NCBI RefSeq assembly: GCF_002836715.1
Contig: NZ_PJAT01000050.1
Location: 1 to 64,000, forward strand
Length of the DNA: 64,000 bases
DNA from: Psychrobacter sp. 4Dc
Lineage (GTDB): Bacteria > Pseudomonadota > Gammaproteobacteria > Pseudomonadales > Moraxellaceae
Direction: 5' to 3'
Part shown: piece by piece, positions 38,502 through 48,701 of the stretch
Position numbering within the stretch: the stretch's first letter is position 1
Layout of the letters: every line of letters starts with the position of its first letter
Made by a program: the position numbers and the translations under genes
The notes under the pieces: generated by a model
What the model was told of the DNA's origin: nothing
Databases searched by the model: none
Seen by the model: the letters and a program-made list of their open reading frames with translations, nothing else

Positions 38502-40601
38502 GTGCGTGAGATTCTAGTAACCAGTGCGCTGCCCTACGCCAATGGCTATATCCATTTGGGGCATCTTGTAGAATATATTCAGACTGACATTTGGGTACGT
38601 GCGATGAAAGCGCAAGGCCATCAGGTCACCTATGTCTGCGCGGATGATGCACACGGTACGGCAATCATGCTCAAAGCAGAGGCCAATGGCGTAACACCAG
38701 AAGAGCAAATTGCCTCAGTTAAAGCCTCACATGAAGCGGATTTTTCAAAGTTCCTTATCAACTTTGATAACTACCACAGCACTCATTCAGAAGAAAACAA
38801 ACAGTTCTCTGAGCTGATTTATCGTCGTCTTAATGGCGCTGGACATATCAGCACAAAAGATGTCGAGCAACTGTTTGATCCTGAAAAGCAATTATTTCTA
38901 GCCGATCGCTTTGTCAAAGGTACTTGTCCAGAATGTGATTCACCAGACCAGTACGGCGATAACTGCGAAGTATGTGGCACCACTTACGATGCAACAGATC
39001 TAAAAGATCCGCATTCAACATTGTCTAATGCAACGCCAGTACTTAAAACATCCAAGCATTATTTCTTTGATTTGCCAGAGTTTGAGCAGTTCTTACAGGA
39101 CTGGACACGCAGTGAGAATCGCTTGCAAACGTCAGTCGCCAACAAACTTCAAGAATGGTTTGAGGCAGGACTTGCCAGCTGGGATATCTCACGCGATGCG
39201 CCCTACTTCGGCTTCCAAATTCCAGACACCCCAAGTGATGAGCCAGACAAATACTTTTATGTGTGGCTAGATGCGCCAGTCGGCTACATGGCAAGCTTTA
39301 AAAACCTATGTGATAAGCGTGCAGGGACAGACCAAGCGCTTGATTTTGACCGCTACTGGGCACAAGAAAACGAGCACAAAACCGAGGTTTATCACTTCAT
39401 CGGCAAAGACATCGTTTACTTCCATGCCTTGTTTTGGCCAGCAATGCTAGCGGGTAGCGAATTGCGCACGCCAACAGGCGTCTTTGCCCATGGTTTCTTG
39501 ATGGTCAATGGCGAAAAAATGAGTAAGTCACGCGGTACTTTTATCAAGGCCGAGACGTATGCTGAGCATTTACATCCTGAATACCTGCGTTATTATTTTG
39601 CCAGTAAACTGTCTGATAAAGTTGAAGACATCAACTTAGATTTAGAAGACTTTATGCAAAAGGTCAACTCTGACTTGGTTGGTAAAGTCGTCAATATCGC
39701 CAGTCGTAGTGCAGGATTCTTGGTTAAAAAGTACGACGGCATGTTGTCAGAAGTTTGCGTCGAGTCAGAGCTGTTAGAAGACATCACCAAAACGGGCGAT
39801 GAGATTGCTGCTGCCTATGAGAATCGTGAATTCTCGCGTGCTATGCGCTCAATCATGCAATGTGCGGACAAGGCCAACGAATATATCGATGCCAAAAAAC
39901 CATGGTCACTCGCGAAATTGGAGGGTACTGAGCAAGAAGTTCAAGACGTCTGCTCGGTCGCTATCAATATTTTCCGTCAATTGATGGTGTATCTCGCGCC
40001 AGTATTACCTGAATTGACCACCAATGCGAAAGAGTTTTTGAACCTTGATGATCTAAGTTTTGCCAGTCGTAATGAGTGGTTACTAGGTCATAAAATCAAT
40101 AAGTTCAAACCATTAATGCAGCGTATCGAAGAAAAAGATATCGAAGCAATGGTAGAAGATTCTAAAGCATCCTTAACTCAAGCAGACGCTCCTGCTGCGA
40201 CTGACAATAGTAAGCCTGCCGCAAAAGACAAAACACCTGCAACAGATGCTAATGTGGATGCTGAGCAAACTGACTATATTGGTATCGAAGACTTTGCCAA
40301 AGTCGAGATGAAAGTCGCACACGTTTTAGAGTGTAACCATGTCGAAGGTGCTGATAAGTTACTACAGTTCACGCTAGATGTTGGCGAAGACAAACCTCGT
40401 AACGTATTTAGCGGTATTCGCAAGTTTTATGAGCCTGAGCAATTGATTAATAAGAAAGTCATTTGCGTGACCAACCTTGCTCCACGCAAGATGAAATTTG
40501 GCGTATCAGAAGGTATGGTATTGTCAACTGGTGAGCCAAAGACCGGCTTAACCGTCGTTACCTTGCCGGATGCTTGTGTTGTTGGTGACGTGCTGGCATA
40601 A
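38502..40601 (+). CDS. metG: Methionyl-tRNA synthetase
   Basis: Charges tRNA-Met. The 699-residue product has the class I HIGH-type motif IHLGH (residues 17-21), a zinc knuckle with C142, C145, C155 and C158, the KMSKS loop in [11 protein letters not shown], an anticodon-binding helical domain, an Ala/Asp/Lys-rich linker (~550-595) and a C-terminal tRNA-binding OB domain ([20 protein letters not shown]). It starts at GTG 38502 with an AGGTGA site just upstream, giving the standard [15 protein letters not shown] terminator follows. Confidence 0.97.
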   Translation: MREILVTSALPYANGYIHLGHLVEYIQTDIWVRAMKAQGHQVTYVCADDAHGTAIMLKAEANGVTPEEQIASVKASHEADFSKFLINFDNYHSTHSEENKQFSELIYRRLNGAGHISTKDVEQLFDPEKQLFLADRFVKGTCPECDSPDQYGDNCEVCGTTYDATDLKDPHSTLSNATPVLKTSKHYFFDLPEFEQFLQDWTRSENRLQTSVANKLQEWFEAGLASWDISRDAPYFGFQIPDTPSDEPDKYFYVWLDAPVGYMASFKNLCDKRAGTDQALDFDRYWAQENEHKTEVYHFIGKDIVYFHALFWPAMLAGSELRTPTGVFAHGFLMVNGEKMSKSRGTFIKAETYAEHLHPEYLRYYFASKLSDKVEDINLDLEDFMQKVNSDLVGKVVNIASRSAGFLVKKYDGMLSEVCVESELLEDITKTGDEIAAAYENREFSRAMRSIMQCADKANEYIDAKKPWSLAKLEGTEQEVQDVCSVAINIFRQLMVYLAPVLPELTTNAKEFLNLDDLSFASRNEWLLGHKINKFKPLMQRIEEKDIEAMVEDSKASLTQADAPAATDNSKPAAKDKTPATDANVDAEQTDYIGIEDFAKVEMKVAHVLECNHVEGADKLLQFTLDVGEDKPRNVFSGIRKFYEPEQLINKKVICVTNLAPRKMKFGVSEGMVLSTGEPKTGLTVVTLPDACVVGDVLA

Positions 40602-40629
40602 CGGTTATGTTTAACATTAAAAAATAAAA

Positions 40630-40658
40630 AAAAAGATGCCACTAGGGCATCTTTTTTT
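40630..40658. terminator. Terminator between metG and the convergent small gene
   Basis: Stem AGATGCC/GGCATCT with T7 after and an A run before, positioned for both convergent transcripts. Confidence 0.85.
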
Positions 40659-40698
40659 ATGGTTGATTTGTCAAATTCATGAAAACCAAACCTGATAC

Positions 40699-41100
40699 TT
40701 ATCTACTCAAAATATCGATAATCTGCAACGTATCATTAATCACCGTCACAATGTTGTTTTCTGGCGTACGAATACGAACGTAACGGTCATCATAACGGTC
40801 TAAAACGACAGAACGGTCATAATCCCTTCTATCTATCTTGCCGACTACTCTATAACCGTATCTATCAAGATCACGCTTAAATGAAGCATTTGGGCTAGCA
40901 TTGCGATAGGCGTTAATACTTGGGTGGGCATTGCCGCTATGCTTGTAGTTTTTACTGACATGGGCAGAGTTACCTTTGTTATTACCATGTCCATTACCGT
41001 GCCCGTTTCCATGACCATCTTTTGCCATAGCAGGCAATCCAATCAAAGAAGTAGCAGTGATACTGGCGATGGTTAATAATTTAAGATTAGCAGTGTTCAT
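40699..41100 (-). CDS. Small exported protein with His/Gly/Asn repeats (RcnB-like?)
   Basis: 133 residues with a signal peptide (cleavage about AMA, residue 26). A GHGNGHGNGHGNNKGN repeat stretch that could bind metal follows. The C-terminal Arg/Tyr/Asp-rich domain (GYRVVGKIDRRDYDRSVVLD) ends in strands NNIVTVINDTLQIIDIL. The C-terminal pattern recalls RcnB-type periplasmic proteins, but the match is weak. Monocistronic and convergent with metG. Function unknown. Confidence 0.6.
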   Translation of the reverse strand: MNTANLKLLTIASITATSLIGLPAMAKDGHGNGHGNGHGNNKGNSAHVSKNYKHSGNAHPSINAYRNASPNASFKRDLDRYGYRVVGKIDRRDYDRSVVLDRYDDRYVRIRTPENNIVTVINDTLQIIDILSR

Positions 41101-41703
41101 AATATTATCCTTAAAATGGTCATTCGAAAAATTAGATAAATAATAGCGTCTGTTTCATATCCACTATGTCAGCACAATGTCATCAAAATGACTGGATTAT
41201 CCTTAGACCCATCATGTTTCTCGTATGAAAATTAGCTTACGTTAATTATGAAGTGAGTACGTAATAGATGCGTTGCTAGGATGTAAGCCTTTTGCATATG
41301 GTTTGAGCAAACAAAAGTACCCTAGTGGCATCTGTTATATTTAGATTTACATAAGAGCTTCAATGCATCACGCGTCTTAATAAGATAAAAAGAAGTGATG
41401 ATTTTTTTATTATCCATCACCATGACCGCTACACATTAATTTCTTATTGCGATAACTTACATTACTGTCATAATATGAACATAATAATCGATGGAACGAT
41501 TACTTTATTTAATTGTTAGCCTGCTATTTCAGCATCAACATAGCATTGACTTGGCTAATCTGCATTCTTCAATATCATGGTAAAAAACCAAAGCACACCA
41601 AACAGATGAGCAAAATGACTACTATATAAATTAGTAGTCTCAGTCAGTCTGGCGGTATCTATTTGGTTTTTGCGATTGATATAACCTATGAGTTAACCTA
41701 ATA
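41101..41703. other. 603-base intergenic stretch before the ABC importer
   Basis: AT-rich region between two divergent genes. It holds one imperfect hairpin near 41395-41420 (GTGATG/CATCAC arms) and no convincing frame or clear promoter pair. No riboswitch fold was recognised. Confidence 0.5.
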
Positions 41704-42753
41704 ATGACTATCGCTTCTACTCTACGCTTAAGCCTATATGGCGTTGCTCTTAGTGCCATTAGCACACTTGGACTAATCGGCTGCTCAAACTCCTCTACCG
41801 AGACCGCAGCGACTGCTGAAAATAGCACGGCTACAGACAAACCTGCCAAATCTATTGCCATTACTCAAATCGTTGAGCATCCATCATTAGATGATATGCG
41901 TCGCGGTATTATTGATGAGTTGGCTGATAACGGCTATGTCGAAGGTCAAAACCTAACTGTTAACTTTCAAAGTGCGCAAGGTAACACAGCGACTGCAGGA
42001 CAGATTGCCAAGCAATTTGCAGGAGACAATCCTGATGCGATCGTAGCAATCTCAACGCCTTCTGCGCAGTCAGTGGTAGCCGCGACCACCACTATCCCTA
42101 TTATCTACACCGCTGTATCAGATCCGCTAGGTGCCAAGCTCATTACGGCAGATGGCAAGCCTTTTCAAAGCAACTTGACTGGACTATCAAGCCAATTACC
42201 ACTAGAGCCGCAGTTGGATTTGTTGCAGCAGATAAAACCCGACTTAAAGACCATCGGTTATGTCTATAGCCCAGGTGAAGCAAACTCAGTGTCATTGCGT
42301 GAGAACCTAAAACAAGCTCTGCCAGCACGAGGTCTGTCACTATTAGACATTCCTGCCAATCGTCCAACGGATATCGGTATGGCGACGCGCAGTTTGCAAG
42401 GACGTGCAGATATTATCTATACCTCATTTGACAACAATGTTGCTTCTGCCTTTGAGGCCATGACTCAAGCAGCAAATGAGCTCAAGTTACCGATTATCGC
42501 GTCTGATGAATTCAGTGTAAAACGCGGCGCGACTGCTGCGCTTGGTGTTAATGACTATGATTTTGGTCGTACCACTGGCAAGATGGTATATCGCGTGTTA
42601 AATGGCGAAGCGGTCAACACCATCAAACCTGAAGTCATGAATGATCTGACCTTATATGTCAGTCCTAAGCACGCCAAAACACAAGGTGTCAGCTTGCCAG
42701 CAGAGTTACTAAAAAACGCCATCAATGTTGATATTGATGCCGAAACCAAATAA
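41704..42753 (+). CDS. ABC transporter substrate-binding lipoprotein, copy 1 (ABC_sub_bind family)
   Basis: Periplasmic lipoprotein that captures a small ligand for the importer encoded downstream. The 349-residue product has lipobox LIGC (Cys27) and the two-lobed fold of the TrpX/ABC_sub_bind group: IVEHPSLDDMRRGIIDEL, LTVNFQSAQGNTATAGQIAK, IVAISTPSAQSVVAATTTIP and IGYVYSPGEANSVSLRENL. Relatives carry aromatic amino acids such as tryptophan or tyrosine, so that ligand class is an inference. A paralogue follows 77 bases later. Confidence 0.85.
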   Translation: MTIASTLRLSLYGVALSAISTLGLIGCSNSSTETAATAENSTATDKPAKSIAITQIVEHPSLDDMRRGIIDELADNGYVEGQNLTVNFQSAQGNTATAGQIAKQFAGDNPDAIVAISTPSAQSVVAATTTIPIIYTAVSDPLGAKLITADGKPFQSNLTGLSSQLPLEPQLDLLQQIKPDLKTIGYVYSPGEANSVSLRENLKQALPARGLSLLDIPANRPTDIGMATRSLQGRADIIYTSFDNNVASAFEAMTQAANELKLPIIASDEFSVKRGATAALGVNDYDFGRTTGKMVYRVLNGEAVNTIKPEVMNDLTLYVSPKHAKTQGVSLPAELLKNAINVDIDAETK

Positions 42754-42830
42754 AAAGTAGTAAGCTATCTATTAGCTCGTCAATTATTTATATAGTGTAC
42801 GGACACACTATTATTTTAGGAGTAAGACCC

Positions 42831-43871
42831 ATGTTGTCTCAAAATCGTTTTGGTCGTTTTAATTTCGGTAAGGCTTTATTATTAGGCGGTGTATGTACTG
42901 CTATCTTGACTGGTTGCAACCAATCAGCACAAGATGATGGCTCTACGGATGCTGCCGCTAGTGGTGATGCAGCGACAGCTATGAAGACCGTTGCTATTAC
43001 CGCTATCGTCGAACATCCAGCGCTTGATGATGTACGTAAAGGTGTCATCGACGAGCTAAACGAAGCAGGATTTAAAGACGGTGAAAATCTAACGGTTAAC
43101 TTCCAAAGCGCACAAGGAAACACTGCTACTGCTGGTCAGATTGCCAAGCAATTTGTCGCTGATGCACCAGACGTTATCGTCGCTATTGCAACACCATCTG
43201 CGCAGTCTGTTGCTGCTTCTACTAGCAGTATTCCATTGGTATTCTCAGCAGTTACTGACCCAGTAGCAGCCAAACTGGTACCTAAGCTAGATGGATCTGG
43301 CACCAACGTTACAGGTGCATCAGATGCCCTACCGTATGAGCCACAGATTGATTTGATGCATCAAATCATTCCATCATTAAAGAACGTCGGTTATGTCTAT
43401 AGCCCAGGTGAAGTCAACTCAACGATTATCTTAAAAAATCTAAAAGAGAAGCTAACACCACTAGGTATCAATGTATTAGAAGCGCCTGCACAGCGTAGTA
43501 ACGACATCGCGATGGCAGCGCGTAGTCTCGAAGGTAAGGTCGATATGATCTACACTTCAACTGACAACAACGTGGTATCAGCGTACGAGTCACTTTATCA
43601 AATCGCTAAACAAAGTAAAATCCCTCTAATTGCCTCGGACACTAGCTCAGTTGAACGCGGTGCTGTTGCTGCTCTAGGCGTGAACTACTATGAGCTTGGC
43701 CGCGAAACTGGTAAAATTGTCGTACGTATCTTAAACGGTGAAAAAGCAGGTGCTATCCCAGTTTACACTCCACAAGCGCTTGATCTATACGTCAGTCCAA
43801 AACATGCTAAAGAAGAAGGCATCACATTGCCACAAGCGGTTATCGATAAAGCTAAAGAAGTGGTAGAATAA
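42831..43871 (+). CDS. ABC transporter substrate-binding lipoprotein, copy 2
   Basis: The 346-residue paralogue of the preceding gene. It shares NLTVNFQSAQGNTATAGQIA and SPKHAKEEGITLP-type blocks, has lipobox LTGC (Cys29) and an AGGAGT site before ATG 42831. A longer frame from 42795 would place a polar stretch before the signal peptide and is rejected. A weak terminator-like hairpin follows, so binding proteins may be made in excess of permease. Divergence from copy 1 suggests different ligand preference feeding one permease. Confidence 0.85.
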   Translation: MLSQNRFGRFNFGKALLLGGVCTAILTGCNQSAQDDGSTDAAASGDAATAMKTVAITAIVEHPALDDVRKGVIDELNEAGFKDGENLTVNFQSAQGNTATAGQIAKQFVADAPDVIVAIATPSAQSVAASTSSIPLVFSAVTDPVAAKLVPKLDGSGTNVTGASDALPYEPQIDLMHQIIPSLKNVGYVYSPGEVNSTIILKNLKEKLTPLGINVLEAPAQRSNDIAMAARSLEGKVDMIYTSTDNNVVSAYESLYQIAKQSKIPLIASDTSSVERGAVAALGVNYYELGRETGKIVVRILNGEKAGAIPVYTPQALDLYVSPKHAKEEGITLPQAVIDKAKEVVE

Positions 43872-44314
43872 CGCACCTTTGTATTTGGCTCACAATAGCA
43901 GGTATAAATAAGATAGCGACACTACTTAATACTGTGTTGCATACCTTAAAGTATACGGCTACTGATTAAATAAGAAACCCAGCTATGAGTCATTAGGCTG
44001 GGCTTCTTGTCTAAACAGAGTCTTTTTTTGCAAGCGTGTTTGATAGTGCTGTATTTGTCTGACAATTTATCTGATACTTGTTAAGTAGAGGATATGTTGA
44101 TTGATTACATTGCAGTTCCTTAAACCATCGCTTCAAACGAAGGTAGCTTATGATCGCTGTTAATCGTGATATGTTTTGGTTTACCCTAACCGCAGATTGC
44201 TTAATCTGTTAAATTCACCGCTTAGCTGTTTAGCAGATAGATGATTTTGGCAATTGCCATTTACTTATCTTGGTACCATACGCTAGACACTTGGTTATGA
44301 CTTACTGATCTCTT
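43872..44314. other. 443-base gap between the binding-protein and permease genes
   Basis: Holds a hairpin at 43973-44010 and then about 300 bases without a recognisable gene. The gap is unusually long within one ABC importer locus, so the permease and ATPase genes may have their own promoter here. Confidence 0.5.
43973..44010 (+). terminator. Weak terminator-like hairpin after the second binding-protein gene
   Basis: Stem AGAAACCCAGC with GCTGGG-TTCT, but the tail has few T, so partial read-through is likely. Confidence 0.5.
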
Positions 44315-45214
44315 ATGTCTTTAATTGCTTTTTTTGGTGCGCTTGAAAGTGGTCTGATTTATGGCCTAGTAGCACTCGGTGTGCTTATCTCATTTCGTAC
44401 GCTCGACTTTCCAGATTTGACCGCTGACGGTAGTTTTCCGTTAGGTGGCGCAGTCGCTGGTATTTCTATCATCGCTGGCATCAACCCGTGGTTGGCCTGT
44501 GCTTTTGGGATGTTAGCAGGTTCAGTCGCTGGTATCGTCACGGCATGGCTACATGTCAAACTTGGCATCTTGCAGCTGCTTGCCAGTATTTTGGTCATGG
44601 TTGCCTTATATTCTGTCAACCTACGTATCATGGGCGCGCCAAACCTACCTCTTCTTGGCGAAACCACAGTGTTTAGCACCTTGGTGACCGATGGTAATGG
44701 TTATTGGATGCGCTGCCTAATTATTGGTGTTGTTGTCGCAGCTGCCATGTTATTTTTGAACTGGTTCTATAGTACTGAGACAGGTCTGTCGATGCGTGCT
44801 ACTGGCTCAAACCTAAGAATGGCACAGGCGCAAGGTATCAATACCTCGTGGATGACTATCATCGGTATGGCGATTTCTAACGGTTTGATTGCCTTAGCGG
44901 GAGCACTGTTTGTCCAGACTCAGGGCGGCGCAGATATCTCAATTGGTATCGGTACGATTGTTATCGGTCTAGCAGCAGTCATCATCGGTGAGACGATCAT
45001 TCCTGCCAAGCGTATTTGGCTGATCACCTTTGCCGTTGTTGTCGGCGCGGTATTGTACAAACTGTTTATTCAGGTCGCACTATCAAGCGATACGCTACGT
45101 AGTATCGGCTTTGGTCCACAGGATTTGAACTTGATTACTGCACTGCTCGTGGTACTAGCCTTGGTATTGCCAAAAGCGAAAACCAAGTTTTTATCACGCA
45201 AGGTTCGCGCCTAA
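44315..45214 (+). CDS. ABC transporter permease (branched-chain/TrpY-like type)
   Basis: Inner-membrane permease, 299 residues, about 8-9 hydrophobic segments, BPD_transp_2 type. Blocks: ESGLIYGLVALGVLISFRTL, PDLTADGSFPLGGAVAGISI, ETGLSMRATGSNLRMAQAQG, and IGIGTIVIGLAAVIIGETI. A single permease gene implies a homodimer. It stands 64 bases before the ATPase gene and downstream of the two binding proteins. Confidence 0.88.
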   Translation: MSLIAFFGALESGLIYGLVALGVLISFRTLDFPDLTADGSFPLGGAVAGISIIAGINPWLACAFGMLAGSVAGIVTAWLHVKLGILQLLASILVMVALYSVNLRIMGAPNLPLLGETTVFSTLVTDGNGYWMRCLIIGVVVAAAMLFLNWFYSTETGLSMRATGSNLRMAQAQGINTSWMTIIGMAISNGLIALAGALFVQTQGGADISIGIGTIVIGLAAVIIGETIIPAKRIWLITFAVVVGAVLYKLFIQVALSSDTLRSIGFGPQDLNLITALLVVLALVLPKAKTKFLSRKVRA

Positions 45215-45278
45215 TGACAGTCAAAGCAAGTATTGATAATACTTGTGACGCTTGAAGAGATAATAAGGAATAACGATT

Positions 45279-46073
45279 ATGATGCAAGCCACCGATTTAC
45301 GGTTGACCTTTAACCCAGGCACGCCTATCGAAAACCCTGCCCTACGTGGTATCAGCTTAAACATTGCTGATGGTGAATTTGTCACTGTCATCGGTACTAA
45401 TGGCGCAGGTAAATCTACTTTTTTGAACGCGGTAAGCGGTACGACGCGTGTCGATAGTGGCTCAATCTTGCTCAATGGCATTGATGTAACTAAGAAATCT
45501 GCTCATCAACGCGCGCATTGGGTTGCTCGCGTCTTTCAGGATCCGATGGCGGGCACTTGTGAAGCGCTCACGATTGAAGAAAATATGGCTTTGGCCTACA
45601 AACGTGGTGGTAATCGCGGTCTGAAATTTGCACTGAACCAGAACAACCGTGATTTGTTCCGAGAAAAACTATCCGTTTTAAAATTAGGTTTAGAAAATCG
45701 TCTAACCGATCGTATGGGTCTGCTCTCTGGTGGTCAACGTCAGGCAGTAAGTTTGCTAATGGCATCATTGCAGCCCTCTAAGATTTTGCTGCTTGATGAG
45801 CATACTGCAGCTCTCGATCCTAAGACTGCGGCATTTGTCTTAGAATTGACTGATAAGATTGTCACGGACAATAAGCTAACCACGATGATGGTTACCCACT
45901 CAATGCAACAAGCGTTGGCACATGGTACACGCACCGTTATGCTGCATCAGGGTCAAGTCGTGTTGGATGTGGCTGGCGACATTCGTAAAGGTATGACCGT
46001 ACATGATTTGCTCGATATGTTCGAGCAAACACGTGGCGAAAAAGTTGAAGATGACAGTTTGATTTTGAGCTAA
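45279..46073 (+). CDS. ABC transporter ATP-binding protein
   Basis: Energises the importer. The 264-residue product has Walker A GTNGAGKST (39-47), signature LLSGGQRQAVSLLM, Walker B KILLLDEHTAALDP and switch His in MMVTHSMQQAL. Followed by a terminator at 46152. The set (two binding lipoproteins, one permease, one ATPase) resembles TrpXYZ-type importers. Confidence 0.9.
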   Translation: MMQATDLRLTFNPGTPIENPALRGISLNIADGEFVTVIGTNGAGKSTFLNAVSGTTRVDSGSILLNGIDVTKKSAHQRAHWVARVFQDPMAGTCEALTIEENMALAYKRGGNRGLKFALNQNNRDLFREKLSVLKLGLENRLTDRMGLLSGGQRQAVSLLMASLQPSKILLLDEHTAALDPKTAAFVLELTDKIVTDNKLTTMMVTHSMQQALAHGTRTVMLHQGQVVLDVAGDIRKGMTVHDLLDMFEQTRGEKVEDDSLILS

Positions 46074-46151
46074 GTTTTTGAGCTAATGCTGTCCATGACT
46101 TACGACTTGTAAGTTGGTACCTGTCGGATATAACCATTTCCGATAACTTCA

Positions 46152-46190
46152 AAGACCTTCAAGAGAATTGATTTTTCTTGGAGGTTTTTT
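46152..46190 (+). terminator. Terminator of the ABC importer operon
   Basis: About 12-pair stem (ACCTTCAAGAGA with TTTCTTGGAGGT, GU pairs included) followed by T6. Confidence 0.8.
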
Positions 46191-46288
46191 GTTATCTATA
46201 GTTAATGATCATATGAACTTTTCACTGACCATTATATAGTTGTCGTCTATCAAAGCTTCGCTGTTGTCATCTATCTATGAGGTCTGTC

Positions 46289-48610
46289 ATGCGCAAAATT
46301 CCTATTTATTCCCACCCTGCTGCTGGTTGGCCTGCGCTGATCTCATCTACCCAAAAGCTAATGGACTATAAGACATTTTTGCGTGGCGGTATAAGTGTAT
46401 TTAAAAGCAATCAGCCACAAGGCGGATTTGACTGCCCAGGCTGTGCTTGGCCTGACCATAAGTCACACAAAGCCATTGATGTCTGTGAGAACGGTATTAA
46501 AGTCATTGCCAGTGAGACCATGACCCACAAAGCAGATGCCGAGTTTTTTGCAAGACATACTGTCACTGAACTACAGGGCTGGACTGGTTACGAGCTTGAG
46601 CATAGTGGTCGTTTATCAGAGCCAATGTATTACGATGCGGCGCAAGATCGCTATGTTCCTATCCCTTGGGAAGCTGCTTATAGACTGATCGCTGAGCAGT
46701 TAGGACAGCTAGATTCACCGGATGAGGCATTATTTTATACATCAGGCCGTGTGACTAATGAGCCTGCCTTCTTATTTCAGTTATTCGTACGCTGCTTTGG
46801 TACCAATAATTTGCCTGATTGCTCAAATATGTGTCACGAGCCAACCTCAGTAATGCTAAGCAGACAGCTAGGTATTGGTAAAGCGACAGTGATGCTAGAA
46901 GATTTTGAGCAAGCCAAGCTGATATTGATGTTTGGGCAAAACCCAGCGACTAACCATCCACGTATGCTAGAGATGCTCGCCCATGCGCATGAGCAAGGCT
47001 GTCGAATCATCTCAATCAACCCGATGCGTGAGCAAGGCCTGAGTAAATTTAGGAATCCGCAAAAACCAACGCACATGGCAGCCGGTCAAAGTGCTGACAT
47101 GGTCGATGACGTTATTCAAATTCAAATCGGGGGTGATGCAGCGCTATTGACAGGCATTGCCAAATGGCTGATCGAAAACGATAAAATCAATCATGAGTTT
47201 ATTACCACTCATACTTCAGGATTTGAACCTATAAAACAGTGGCTAACAGAGCAATCATGGGCAGACATCACGCTTGGCTGCGGTATTTCTCAGACAGATA
47301 TTGTCAATCTCGCTGAGCTAGTGGCTGATAGTCCAGCAACGATTTGCACTTGGGGCATGGGCATTACTCAGCACGTGCAGGGCGATGACAATGTCGCGAT
47401 GATTACCAACTTGCTCCTGCTGATGGGCATGATTGGTATTGATGGCGCAGGTGCCTCTCCAGTACGTGGACACTCCAACGTACAGGGTGATCGTACCATG
47501 GGTATCCATGAGCGCCCTAGCAAAAGCTTACTAGACAGTTTAGAGCGTGTGTTTAAGCACCCTATGCCACAAGAGCATGGCTACGATGTCGTCACAGGTG
47601 CCAAGGCTCTTATCGCTGGCAAATTAAAAGTCTTTATGGGTATGGGTGGTAACTACGCAGTGGCTGCCCCTGATACCAGCGCCATTGAGCAAGCCTTAAC
47701 CACTACTCAGCTTAATATATTTGTCGGCACTAAGCTCAATGAGACTATGCTATACCCAGGTGCTAATAATTTGATCCTGCCCTGCCTAGGTCGTACCGAA
47801 CGCATTGTCACCACAAAGGGTGAGCAATTTGCCACTATCGAAGACTCAATGTGTCAGATCGTACCAACTCAGGGCAAGCTCAAACCTGTTAGCGACACTT
47901 TAAAATCTGAAGCGCAAATCGTAGCGGATATTGCGACCCATGTACTCAGCGTCGACACGTCTATTCCTTGGCTGGCGATGAGTGAAGATTTCGATATTAT
48001 TCGAGACTATATCGCTCAAGCGATTAATGGATTTGAAGACTTTAATCAGCGTATTCGCACCTCTGAGCGTGGCTTTCATTTGTATCATGCGGCGCGTCAG
48101 CGTGTATGGAATACCGAGAGCGGCAAAGCTCAGTTTGAAGTACCACAATATCCGATTACTTTTGTCGCCGCACAAATGGCAGCCGCAAACGATATCGATG
48201 ATGTTGAAAATACAGCGCAAAAGGTTTGGCAATTGACCAGTGTCCGCAGCCATGATCAATTCAACACTATGATTTTTGGGTTTAAAGACCGCTATCGTCA
48301 AACGGATCGCCGTGACGTGCTGTTCATGCATCCCGATGAAATAGGTCGTTTAGGTTGGCAAAAAGGTGACCGTGTTATGGTCACTCGCCAGCGTGCTAAA
48401 GATAGCCTAGAGCAACCACGCGTATTAGGCCCATTGGTATTGAGCGAGATGGATATTGCCTCTAACGCTGTTGCTGCTTATTACCCTGAGTGCAATGACC
48501 TCTTTGATTTAGATACACATGCGCCAGATTCTCATATCCCAGCGTACAAATCGACCACTGTCATTTTAGAGCGCGTAGAGGCAAATACATCGATCGCTAC
48601 GCCTGCGTAA
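46289..48610 (+). CDS. FdhF/YdeP-family molybdopterin oxidoreductase
   Basis: Member of the bis-MGD molybdenum enzyme superfamily, formate dehydrogenase-like (YdeP group), probably cytoplasmic. The 773-residue product has an N-terminal CPGCAWPDHKSHK block, NMCHEPTSVMLSRQLGIGKA, FGQNPATNHPRML, VRGHSNVQGDRTMGI and a C-terminal molydopterin-binding domain. Only a CxxC pair is visible at the N-terminus rather than a full four-Cys cluster motif. ATG 46289 has GAGG at about 7 bases; ATG 46277 is the alternative. The fdhD gene follows, matching the need for sulfuration of the cofactor. True substrate unknown. Confidence 0.88.
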   Translation: MRKIPIYSHPAAGWPALISSTQKLMDYKTFLRGGISVFKSNQPQGGFDCPGCAWPDHKSHKAIDVCENGIKVIASETMTHKADAEFFARHTVTELQGWTGYELEHSGRLSEPMYYDAAQDRYVPIPWEAAYRLIAEQLGQLDSPDEALFYTSGRVTNEPAFLFQLFVRCFGTNNLPDCSNMCHEPTSVMLSRQLGIGKATVMLEDFEQAKLILMFGQNPATNHPRMLEMLAHAHEQGCRIISINPMREQGLSKFRNPQKPTHMAAGQSADMVDDVIQIQIGGDAALLTGIAKWLIENDKINHEFITTHTSGFEPIKQWLTEQSWADITLGCGISQTDIVNLAELVADSPATICTWGMGITQHVQGDDNVAMITNLLLLMGMIGIDGAGASPVRGHSNVQGDRTMGIHERPSKSLLDSLERVFKHPMPQEHGYDVVTGAKALIAGKLKVFMGMGGNYAVAAPDTSAIEQALTTTQLNIFVGTKLNETMLYPGANNLILPCLGRTERIVTTKGEQFATIEDSMCQIVPTQGKLKPVSDTLKSEAQIVADIATHVLSVDTSIPWLAMSEDFDIIRDYIAQAINGFEDFNQRIRTSERGFHLYHAARQRVWNTESGKAQFEVPQYPITFVAAQMAAANDIDDVENTAQKVWQLTSVRSHDQFNTMIFGFKDRYRQTDRRDVLFMHPDEIGRLGWQKGDRVMVTRQRAKDSLEQPRVLGPLVLSEMDIASNAVAAYYPECNDLFDLDTHAPDSHIPAYKSTTVILERVEANTSIATPA

Positions 48611-48620
48611 ATCATACTGC

Positions 48621-48654
48621 GGAGAGCCAATAATAATATTTTCATTGGCTCTCC
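48621..48654 (+). terminator. Strong hairpin after the molybdopterin oxidoreductase gene
   Basis: Perfect 11-pair stem GGAGAGCCAAT/ATTGGCTCTCC, 10 bases past the stop. There is no T run after it, so it may be mRNA-protecting rather than a classical terminator. Confidence 0.5.
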
Positions 48655-48701
48655 CTCTAGATGACCATAAGCACGCTCATAATTTTAGGCCATGATAAAC
48701 C

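Noticed and set aside
41101-41703. Riboswitch or T-box controlling the ABC importer
   Set aside because: Only one weak hairpin was seen and no conserved riboswitch core could be recognised by eye.
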